This document shows positions 17,292-23,194 of a stretch of DNA of 24,344 nt, one piece after another. Origin of the DNA: Pseudomonadota bacterium (GTDB lineage Bacteria; Pseudomonadota; Alphaproteobacteria; Rhizobiales; Xanthobacteraceae); assembly GCA_023386885.1 (NCBI GenBank), contig JAEWIX010000079.1, positions 1-24,344 on the forward strand, in the 5' to 3' direction. The first letter of the stretch is position 1. Each line of letters begins with the position of its first letter. The notes below the pieces were generated by a model, which was not told the DNA's origin, did no database searches, and saw only the letters and a list, made by a program, of their open reading frames with translations. The position numbers and the translations under genes are program-made.

Positions 17292-17320
17292 TTGACGGGT
17301 GTGCCGCATGCGGCATACTC
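17292..17320 (+). promoter_or_regulatory. XRE gene promoter with palindrome in the spacer
   Basis: TTGACG at 17292-17297 could be a -35, with CATACT or ATACTC at 17314-17320 as the -10 (spacer 16-17). The perfect 14-bp palindrome TGCCGCATGCGGCA (17302-17315) fills the spacer, a usual place for a repressor site. A start near 17327 would leave a short leader containing only the ribosome site AAGGAG (17332-17337). Confidence 0.45.
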
Positions 17321-17343
17321 CCCGCTCAGCCAAGGAGAGATTG

Positions 17344-17760
17344 ATGTCGACCAAAGCGCCCAATCCTGTTGACAAATATGTCGGCAGTCGTGTGCGCATG
17401 CGCCGCATCATGCTGGGCATGAGCCAGGAGAAACTCGGCGAAGCGCTGGGACTGACATTCCAGCAAGTCCAGAAATACGAGAAGGGTACTAACCGCGTCG
17501 GCGCCAGTCGGATTCAGCAGATTTCGGAGATCCTTCAGGTCCCGGTGTCGTTCCTGTTCGAGGGCGGTCCGGGCGGCAACGTCAATGCCGAAGGCTTCAG
17601 CGAGGCACCCTCGCCGGCTTACGTCTCCGACTTTCTCGCGACCACCGAAGGTCTGGCGCTGACCCGCGCCTTCACCCGAATCACCGACGCCAAGCTTCGC
17701 CGCAGCATCGTCGACATGGTCGAGCAGATCGCGGCGCGCGAACAGCCTGACAACCGCTGA
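17344..17760 (+). CDS. XRE-family transcriptional regulator (PraR-like)
   Basis: This 138-residue regulator has a cro/C1-type helix-turn-helix at about 15-73, with RIMLGMSQEKLGEALGLTF as the first helices and QQVQKYEKGTNRVGASRIQQI as recognition helix and following turn. A Gly/Asn-rich linker (74-84) leads to a C-terminal helix pair (LALTRAFTRITDAKLRRSIVDMVEQI, from residue 104) probably used for dimerisation. Size, sequence and position downstream of lnt match the conserved rhizobial regulator known as PraR/PhrR, which in Rhizobium and Azorhizobium affects biofilm and quorum-sensing genes; this equivalence is from memory. The ATG at 17344 follows AAGGAG by 6 bases; the open frame extends upstream to 17299 without support. 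Upstream palindromes suggest autoregulation. Confidence 0.9.
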   Translation: MSTKAPNPVDKYVGSRVRMRRIMLGMSQEKLGEALGLTFQQVQKYEKGTNRVGASRIQQISEILQVPVSFLFEGGPGGNVNAEGFSEAPSPAYVSDFLATTEGLALTRAFTRITDAKLRRSIVDMVEQIAAREQPDNR

Positions 17761-17828
17761 CGTTCCGCCCATCCGCGTTCCGTTCGCGACATGCGAACGA
17801 GGCCCGCGCATTCCGCTTTGCGGAACGA

Positions 17829-17858
17829 TTGACGCATTCCCCGTTCAGCCCGTAAGAG
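17829..17858 (+). promoter_or_regulatory. Candidate trmB promoter
   Basis: TTGACG (17829-17834) and TAAGAG (17853-17858) are 18 bases apart, about 85 bases before the chosen trmB start. Two small hairpins precede it (17781-17799 and 17811-17825). Tentative. Confidence 0.3.
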
Positions 17859-17943
17859 CAGCCGCGCGATGACCTCGTCGTCGCGGGCGGGTCGCAATTG
17901 ATCTAAATTCAATTTGAAAGGAAGGCCGGACGTCGGTCGCGTC

Positions 17944-18669
17944 ATGCGATTACCACTCCGGTCCGGATTCGACGACATGATTGATTCCCCGCGCGCGCAC
18001 GGTTCGTTCTTCGGACGGCGCAAGGGCCACAAGCTTCGCACGCATCAAGCCGACCTGATCGCGCAGTTGCTGCCGCAGCTTTCGATCGACCTCGCCAAGT
18101 CAGCGCCGTCCGATCTGCGCACGCTGTTCGATGGCGCGGTGGATGCAGTACGACTCGAAATCGGATTCGGCGGCGGCGAACATCTCGTTGCCGAGGCGGT
18201 AGCGCATCCGCATCTCGGCTTCGTCGGCTGCGAGCCTTACGTCAACGGCATGGCGAAGATCCTTGCCCAGATCGAGGCGCATGAGATTCGCAACATCCGC
18301 CTCGTCGCCGGTGACGCCGCCGAACTGCTGGCGTGGGTGCCGCCGCAATCGCTGACGCGGATCGATCTGATCCATCCCGACCCGTGGCCGAAGCGCCGCC
18401 ACTGGAAGCGTCGCTTCGTGCAGGACGCAACCATCGCGGCGATGGCGCGCGCCCTTCCGCCCGGCGGCGAATTCCGTTTTGTCTGCGACATCGACAGCTA
18501 TGTCGAATGGACGCTGGCGCACCTCGTGCGTGCGCCGCAGTTCGAATGGCTTGCGCAACGCGCCGACGACTGGCGCCTGCCGTGGCCGAACTACACCATG
18601 ACGCGCTACGGCCGCAAAGCGACGCGCGAAGGGCGGCGTGCGAACTATTTGAGATTCAGGCGAATCTGA
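17944..18669 (+). CDS. trmB: tRNA (guanine-N7-)-methyltransferase TrmB
   Basis: This 241-residue SAM-dependent enzyme makes m7G46 in the tRNA variable loop. The SAM site is LEIGFGGGEHL (71-81), followed by GCEPYVNGMAK (95-105); the family hallmark IHPDPWPKRRHWKRR (143-157) supplies the catalytic Asp and tRNA contacts. The C-terminal TRYGRKATREGR (220-231) also fits. The start is uncertain: the frame opens with TTG at 17914, next to AAAGGAAGG (17917-17925). The ATG at 17944 lies 18 bases after that purine run, and a further ATG is at 17977. I used 17944. It follows the XRE gene by 183 bases and converges on the dioxygenase gene. Confidence 0.93.
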   Translation: MRLPLRSGFDDMIDSPRAHGSFFGRRKGHKLRTHQADLIAQLLPQLSIDLAKSAPSDLRTLFDGAVDAVRLEIGFGGGEHLVAEAVAHPHLGFVGCEPYVNGMAKILAQIEAHEIRNIRLVAGDAAELLAWVPPQSLTRIDLIHPDPWPKRRHWKRRFVQDATIAAMARALPPGGEFRFVCDIDSYVEWTLAHLVRAPQFEWLAQRADDWRLPWPNYTMTRYGRKATREGRRANYLRFRRI

Positions 18670-18696
18670 TACTTCGCAATGACTCCATCGCAAGTG

Positions 18697-18814
18697 GTCC
18701 CCGCGAAGGTGGGAACCCAGACTCCGCAGCGGTGCTGATGCGGAAAGCGTGTGTTGCGCGCCTGCGACGACAATCAAGGCCAGGGTTATAGGTCCCCGCC
18801 TGCGCGGGGACGAC
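18697..18814. repeat. REP/BIME-like inverted repeat element, copy 2
   Basis: This is a diverged copy of the element at 3223-3343. The right arm (18791-18814, GGTCCCCGCCTGCGCGGGGA then CGAC) is intact. The left arm (18697-18720) carries substitutions, GCGAAGGTGGGAA where copy 1 has GCGCAGGCGGGGA, so its own hairpin is imperfect. The inner flank ACCCAGACTCCGCAGCGG is shared with one change; the centre is otherwise different. It lies between the convergent 3' ends of trmB and the dioxygenase gene. Confidence 0.88.
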
Positions 18815-18834
18815 AAGAGAAAGATTCCCGCGCG

Positions 18835-19680
18835 TTAAGACTGCGCCGCCGTGCGCACCTTCTTCACGTCGGTGGCTTCCCACACCATGCGCTTGCCGCG
18901 CTCGCGGCCGAGCAGCTCGATCGGATCGTGATTGTCGATGTGGCCGAACTGGCCTTTGTAGACGCTATAACCGCACAACTCCTGCAAGCGGCGCGGAAAG
19001 CGCTCCGCGGTGTCACGCGGAATGCCGAGCTGCAGGTTCTCCTGCTGCCGCATCCAGCCCCAGCAATAAGCGCAAGAAAATGCGAAGCGTCGCGCGTCGC
19101 TCTCATTGGCGCCGCCGCCGTGCCACAGCGCGCTGTCGAACAGCATGACGCTGCCCGCCGGCATCGTCGCCATCACCGTGTCGTAGTCACGGCCGTAGTC
19201 CGGCGCACGATCGTATTTGTGGCTGCCCGGCACGATGCGCGTCGCGCCGTTGGTCGCGGTGAAATCCGACAGCGCCCAGATCGCGTTGATGGTGATCGGA
19301 ATGTGCGGACGCGGCAACGGAATGAGTTGCGTGTCCTCATGGATCGGCTGCGCTTCCTGTCCCGGTCCCAGCACCAGCGAGCAGAACGATGACAACAGAC
19401 ACTCCTTGTCGAGCACCGCTTCCACCACAGGCAGCACCGCCTCGTGCAGAGGCACTTCCCAGAACACGTCGTCGTAGGTCAGCAGATTGTTGACGCGCAG
19501 CGTCTTGTAACCCTCGAACGAGGTCTTCGCGGTGGTCAGCGAATGCTCCCGCTCGATGCGCTCCACCGCCGCCTTGAGGCCGTCGACCAGTTGCGGCGCC
19601 ACCACGCGCTCCAGCACGGTGTAGCCATCCTCGCGGATACGGTCGGCGTGCGATGTGATTTCGGCTTCGCTCAACATCAT
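18835..19680 (-). CDS. Phytanoyl-CoA dioxygenase (PhyH) family protein
   Basis: This 281-residue protein belongs to the PhyH family of Fe(II)/2-oxoglutarate oxygenases. The iron triad is H-x-D (His114, Asp116 in QPIHEDTQ) with His187 in LWHGGG; Arg197 or Arg198 (SDARRFAF) would bind the 2-oxoglutarate carboxylate. PGSHKYDRAP (151-160) is another family block. Substrate is unknown; PhyH relatives hydroxylate lipids, amino acids or natural products. The gene starts with ATGATG; GGGAGG sits 2 bases before the first ATG and 5 before the second, so the second (19677) may be used, giving 280 residues. It is transcribed divergently from a TetR regulator across a perfect palindrome, so it is probably that regulator's target. 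No partner genes are adjacent. Confidence 0.9.
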   Translation of the reverse strand: MMLSEAEITSHADRIREDGYTVLERVVAPQLVDGLKAAVERIEREHSLTTAKTSFEGYKTLRVNNLLTYDDVFWEVPLHEAVLPVVEAVLDKECLLSSFCSLVLGPGQEAQPIHEDTQLIPLPRPHIPITINAIWALSDFTATNGATRIVPGSHKYDRAPDYGRDYDTVMATMPAGSVMLFDSALWHGGGANESDARRFAFSCAYCWGWMRQQENLQLGIPRDTAERFPRRLQELCGYSVYKGQFGHIDNHDPIELLGRERGKRMVWEATDVKKVRTAAQS

Positions 19681-19761
19681 AACCTCCCACCAAAACTGCG
19701 CGTCTGGCTGACTGCGCGAGCATATCGCTTGCGGTCGCGTCAGTTCGCTTCTGATGAAAAA

Positions 19762-19789
19762 TTTATATTGACACTGACGTCAGTGTCAA
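19762..19789 (-). promoter_or_regulatory. Promoter of the PhyH gene
   Basis: Reading the minus strand, TTGACA (19789-19784) is a consensus -35 and TATAAA (19767-19762) a strong -10, with a 16-base spacer. The whole -35 and spacer lie in the palindrome, so a bound regulator would block it. Confidence 0.7.
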
Positions 19790-19790
19790 T
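19767..19790. promoter_or_regulatory. Perfect 24-bp palindrome, candidate TetR operator
   Basis: ATTGACACTGAC (19767-19778) and its exact reverse complement GTCAGTGTCAAT (19779-19790) abut with no spacer. Size and symmetry suit a TetR-family dimer or pair of dimers. A half-site, ATTGACACT, recurs at 19858-19866 in the tetR leader. Confidence 0.85.
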
Positions 19791-19797
19791 GTAGAAT
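19768..19797 (+). promoter_or_regulatory. Promoter of the tetR gene
   Basis: TTGACA (19768-19773) and TAGAAT (19792-19797) are 18 bases apart. The -35 and spacer are the palindrome, so the regulator would also control itself. Transcription would start near 19804, about 120 bases before the chosen start codon. Confidence 0.7.
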
Positions 19798-19809
19798 CCA
19801 CCCAACCAA

Positions 19810-19828
19810 GGAGAGGCAGCACCTCTCC
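19810..19828 (+). other. Hairpin in the tetR 5' leader
   Basis: GGAGAGG (19810-19816) and CCTCTCC (19822-19828) form a perfect 7-bp stem with loop CAGCA, a few bases after the predicted transcription start. The 5' strand resembles a ribosome site, but no start codon follows at a suitable distance. Confidence 0.5.
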
Positions 19829-19922
19829 CTAATACGAGCACGCGAACCGGCTTGTCGGATTGACACTCCCGCGCCTGAAACGCAGGTTCGCCGCAACCGC
19901 AACGATTGGAAACGGCCGACCG

Positions 19923-20546
19923 ATGGCGACAACACCCCGCAAAGAGCCCCGCGCCGATAAAAAGGCGATGGCGGCGGAAACGCGGAGCGCCATCCTGCGC
20001 GCCGCGCAAAAGCTGTTTTCCACGAAGGGCTTTTTCGACACCACCATCGCTGACATCGTCGACAAGGCCGGCGTCAGCCGGGGCACGTTCTATCTCTATT
20101 TCAAGGACCGCGAGCAGATCTTCGCGACGCTGCTGTCGCAGGCAGTCGATGAAATGTTCTCGTTGTCGGCATCGCGACCGACCGGCTCCCGCCAGACCCG
20201 GATCGAGAGCGCCAATCGCGCTTATCTCGAGACATTCAAACGCCACCGTGCTTTCATGCGCAGCGCCTTACAGGTGGCAACCTTCGATGCCGGCGTCGCC
20301 AAGGCGTTGAGCGAATTGCGCGGCAAATTCATCGAGCGCATCCGGACGCATCTCGAGCGCTCCGTCGCGCGCGGCGAATGCCACGACATCGACCCTGCGA
20401 TCACCTCGTTCCTGCTGGTCATCATGGTGGAGTTCACCGCCTATTCCTGGCTGTCGTTCGGCTGGCAGCCCGACAAGGACGACTTCGATCTCGACAAGGT
20501 GGTGAAGGAAGCCAGCGCGCTGTGGTCCCGTGCCGTCTACAAATAA
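19923..20546 (+). CDS. TetR/AcrR-family transcriptional regulator
   Basis: This 207-residue regulator has a TetR_N helix-turn-helix at about 22-68: RSAILRAAQKLFSTKGFFDTTIADIVDKAGVSRGTFYLYF, starting at Arg21, is close to the family consensus. The C-terminal all-helical region (about 75-205) would hold the ligand pocket and dimer interface; its ligand cannot be predicted. The basic N-terminal tail (5-14) may add minor-groove contacts. The ATG at 19923 was chosen; the frame is open to a TTG at 19860 that coincides with the half-site repeat, and neither start has a clear ribosome site. It is divergent from the dioxygenase gene and shares the palindromic operator with it. Confidence 0.92.
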   Translation: MATTPRKEPRADKKAMAAETRSAILRAAQKLFSTKGFFDTTIADIVDKAGVSRGTFYLYFKDREQIFATLLSQAVDEMFSLSASRPTGSRQTRIESANRAYLETFKRHRAFMRSALQVATFDAGVAKALSELRGKFIERIRTHLERSVARGECHDIDPAITSFLLVIMVEFTAYSWLSFGWQPDKDDFDLDKVVKEASALWSRAVYK

Positions 20547-20612
20547 TGGACCGGGCTCCCATCGCAGTCCGGCCGCCACATTATCAAATCGCCGTGCCCG
20601 GGCTCGTGGCCC

Positions 20613-20641
20613 TTGCCGGATCGCCGCAAAACCGCTATATG
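20613..20641 (+). promoter_or_regulatory. Promoter of the rimP-nusA-infB operon
   Basis: TTGCCG (20613-20618) and TATATG (20636-20641) are 17 bases apart; with flanking bases this reads CTTGCC...CTATAT, close to the strong housekeeping promoter form of alphaproteobacteria. Transcription would begin near 20648. Confidence 0.6.
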
Positions 20642-20647
20642 GCGGCG

Positions 20648-20710
20648 AGTTAAAGGTTTCTCATACGATGGCGTATTGAGAGTGGGCCCCTCCGGGACCC
20701 GCTCTTTTTT
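20648..20710 (+). ncRNA. rimP operon leader, candidate attenuator RNA
   Basis: Between the promoter and the terminator lies a leader of about 60 bases that can form two competing hairpins. Hairpin 1 pairs 20658-20667 with 20672-20682 (core ATACG/CGTAT, loop ATGG, one bulged T). Hairpin 2 is the terminator at 20679-20705. Both need AGAG at 20679-20682. An attenuator family called the rimP leader has been described in proteobacteria; whether this one belongs to it was not tested. It could equally release a short independent RNA. Confidence 0.6.
20679..20710 (+). terminator. Intrinsic terminator in the rimP leader
   Basis: AGAGTGGG (20679-20686) pairs with CCCGCTCT (20698-20705) with one G-U pair; CCC/GGG (20688-20690 and 20694-20696) extends the stem past one mismatch to a 3-base loop. 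Six T residues (20705-20710) follow. It lies 90 bases before rimP and 133 bases after tetR, so it could also stop tetR readthrough. Confidence 0.9.
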
Positions 20711-20799
20711 ATTACCTGAAGCAGGCCGCCGAACCGTCGGGCCTGACGTCGGGAACCCAAGCCGCCATCGGAACAAACTGGATACATCCGATCGCCGTG

Positions 20800-21546
20800 A
20801 TGACCGAAACCGACCTGACCGCTGACCTTCTGAACGAGCCCCGCTTGGTGACGGAACCCGGCGTTGCCGCGCGGGTCGCGGCCGTGGCGGTGCCTGTTTT
20901 GCAGGGCATGGGTTACCGGCTGGTTCGCATCAAGGTCTCGGGCGAAGCCGGCTGCACCGTACAGATCATGGCGGAACGGCCCGACGGAACCATGCTGATC
21001 GACGACTGCGAGGCAGTGTCCAAGGCGCTGTCGCCGGTGCTGGACGTCAACGATCCGATCGAGCGTGCCTACAGGCTGGAGATTTCCTCGCCCGGCATCG
21101 ACCGCCCACTGGTCCGCCGCTCGGATTTCGAACGTGCGCAGGGTCATCTGGCGAAGATCGACATGGCGGTGCCGCACCAGGGCCGCAAGCGTTATCGCGG
21201 CATCATCGAGAGCGTCGAGGGCGATACCGTGCGGCTTCATCGCGATGACATCCGCGAGGGCGAGGATGCCGTGGTCGCGCTGCCGCTGACCGATATCGGC
21301 GACGCGCGGCTGGTGCTGACAGACGAACTGATCGCGGAATCGATGCGCCGCGGCAAGGCCGCCGAGCGCGATCTAAAGGAAGACCTCGGCATCGCGCCGC
21401 CGCCGCCCGCCCATGCCAAGAAGGCCCGCGCGAAAGGCGCAAAGCCGAAGCCGAAGAAAAAACCGCTTCCGAAGAACACCAAACGACACCGGCTTGCCGC
21501 CGACGAGCGGCTCGCAGGCGTTATCGATCCCATCGAAGGAGACTGA
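20800..21546 (+). CDS. rimP: Ribosome maturation factor RimP
   Basis: This 248-residue protein binds the 30S subunit during assembly. The family signature YRLEISSPGIDRPL is at 91-104, and the N-terminal domain (17-82) and SH3-like C-terminal domain (about 108-185) are in place. Beyond the usual about 180 residues there is an extra tail: an acidic stretch, a Pro run and a strongly basic KKARAKGAKPKPKKKPLP segment (207-224), likely to bind RNA; similar tails occur in Bradyrhizobium relatives. The ATG at 20800 is used; a GTG directly before it is also possible. nusA begins 3 bases after its stop. Expression is probably set by the upstream leader terminator. Confidence 0.96.
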   Translation: MTETDLTADLLNEPRLVTEPGVAARVAAVAVPVLQGMGYRLVRIKVSGEAGCTVQIMAERPDGTMLIDDCEAVSKALSPVLDVNDPIERAYRLEISSPGIDRPLVRRSDFERAQGHLAKIDMAVPHQGRKRYRGIIESVEGDTVRLHRDDIREGEDAVVALPLTDIGDARLVLTDELIAESMRRGKAAERDLKEDLGIAPPPPAHAKKARAKGAKPKPKKKPLPKNTKRHRLAADERLAGVIDPIEGD

Positions 21547-21549
21547 ACC

Positions 21550-23178
21550 ATGGCTGCCGTCAGCGCCAACCGGCTTGAACTCTTGCAGATCGCGGACGCG
21601 GTCGCGCGCGAAAAGTCGATCGACCGCAACATCGTCATCGAGGCGATGGAAGACGCCATCGCCAAAGCCGCGCGCGCCCGTTACGGTGCCGAGACCGACG
21701 TGCATGCCGAGATTCATCCCAAGACCGGCCAACTTTCTTTGACCCGCCACATGCTGGTGGTCGAGCAGGTCGAGAACGCCTCGAACCAGATTTCGCTGTT
21801 CGACGCGCAGCGCGCCAACCCCGGCGCGCAGATCGGCGACACCATCGCCGACACGCTGCCGCCACTGGAATACGGCCGCATCGCCGCGCAATCGGCCAAG
21901 CAGGTGATCGTGCAGAAGGTGCGCGAGGCCGAGCGCGACCGTCAGTATCAGGAATTCAAGGATCGCATCGGCGACATCGTCAACGGCGTCGTGAAGCGCG
22001 TCGAATACGGCAGCGTCATCGTCGATCTCGGCCGTGGCGAAGCCATCATCCGCCGCGACGAGATGCTGCCGCGCGAAGTCTTCCGCAACGGCGACCGCGT
22101 CCGCGCCTTCGTGTTCGACGTCCGCCGCGAGACGCGCGGCCCGCAGATTTTCCTCTCGCGCACCCATCCGCAATTCATGGCGAAACTGTTCGCGCAGGAA
22201 GTGCCGGAAATCTATGACGGCATCGTCGAGATCAAGGCGGTCGCCCGCGACCCCGGTTCGCGCGCGAAAATCGGCGTGATCTCGCGCGATTCCTCGGTCG
22301 ATCCGGTCGGCGCCTGCGTCGGTATGCGCGGCTCGCGCGTGCAGGCGGTGGTGAACGAATTGCAGGGCGAGAAGATCGACATCATCCCGTGGTCGCCGGA
22401 TATCGCGACCTTCGTGGTCAACGCGCTGGCGCCGGCGGAAGTCTCGAAGGTGGTAATCGACGAAGATCGCGAGCGGATCGAGGTTGTCGTTCCGGACACC
22501 AATAACCAACTATCGCTTGCGATCGGCCGTCGCGGCCAGAATGTGCGTCTCGCCTCGCAGCTCACCGGCTGGGATATCGATATCCTCACCGAGAGCGAGG
22601 AGTCCGAGCGCCGTCAGGCCGACTTCGAAAACTCGACACGGGTGTTTATGGAAGCCCTCAACGTCGACGAGGTGGTCGGTCAGTTGCTGGCGTCGGAAGG
22701 CTTTACCTCGGTCGAGGAACTGGCGTTGGTCGACGTCCGCGAACTCGCGAGCATCGAAGGTTTCGACGACGAGACCGCCGAGGAATTGCAGAGCCGCGCC
22801 CGCGAATATCTCGAAACGCTGGAAGCGGAACTGGAAGCACGGCGCAAGGAACTCGGCGTCGAGGACGCGCTGAAGGAAGTCCCCGGCATCACCTCGAAGA
22901 TGCTGGTCAAGCTCGGCGAGAACGACGTCAAGACCGTCGAGGATCTGGCCGGTTGCGCCACCGACGATCTGGTCGGCTGGACCGAGCGTAAGGACGGCGG
23001 CGAAGTCACCAAGTATCCGGGTTTCTTCGACGGTATCGAATTGTCGCGCGAGGATGCCGAGCACCTGATCATGCAGGCGCGTCTCGCCGCCGGCTGGATC
23101 ACCGAAGCCGACCTCGCCAAGAATGGTGACAACGACGGCGACGAGGAAGCCGACGCCACCGAACACCAAGCGGTTTAA
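21550..23178 (+). CDS. nusA: Transcription termination/antitermination factor NusA
   Basis: This 542-residue protein binds RNA polymerase and nascent RNA, modulating pausing, termination and antitermination. Order of domains: N-terminal polymerase-binding domain (1-135), S1 domain (138-204, GDIVNGVVKRVEYGSVIVDLG), KH1 with GACVGMRGSRVQAV (254-267), KH2 with LAIGRRGQNVRLA (323-335), then C-terminal helix-hairpin-helix repeats and an acidic tail ending EEADATEHQAV. GAAGGAGA lies about 8 bases before the ATG. It follows rimP by 3 bases and precedes the ylxR fusion gene. NusA itself is a candidate regulator of its operon through the leader terminator, as known in E. coli. Confidence 0.98.
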   Translation: MAAVSANRLELLQIADAVAREKSIDRNIVIEAMEDAIAKAARARYGAETDVHAEIHPKTGQLSLTRHMLVVEQVENASNQISLFDAQRANPGAQIGDTIADTLPPLEYGRIAAQSAKQVIVQKVREAERDRQYQEFKDRIGDIVNGVVKRVEYGSVIVDLGRGEAIIRRDEMLPREVFRNGDRVRAFVFDVRRETRGPQIFLSRTHPQFMAKLFAQEVPEIYDGIVEIKAVARDPGSRAKIGVISRDSSVDPVGACVGMRGSRVQAVVNELQGEKIDIIPWSPDIATFVVNALAPAEVSKVVIDEDRERIEVVVPDTNNQLSLAIGRRGQNVRLASQLTGWDIDILTESEESERRQADFENSTRVFMEALNVDEVVGQLLASEGFTSVEELALVDVRELASIEGFDDETAEELQSRAREYLETLEAELEARRKELGVEDALKEVPGITSKMLVKLGENDVKTVEDLAGCATDDLVGWTERKDGGEVTKYPGFFDGIELSREDAEHLIMQARLAAGWITEADLAKNGDNDGDEEADATEHQAV

Positions 23179-23194
23179 GGAGCATGTCACCGGT

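Noticed and set aside
20668..20679. Tiny upstream frame ATG-GCG-TAT-TGA in the rimP leader
   Set aside because: The ATG lies in a hairpin loop, the only purine run (AAAGG) is 11 bases away, and three codons give no evidence of translation. Kept only as part of the leader description.
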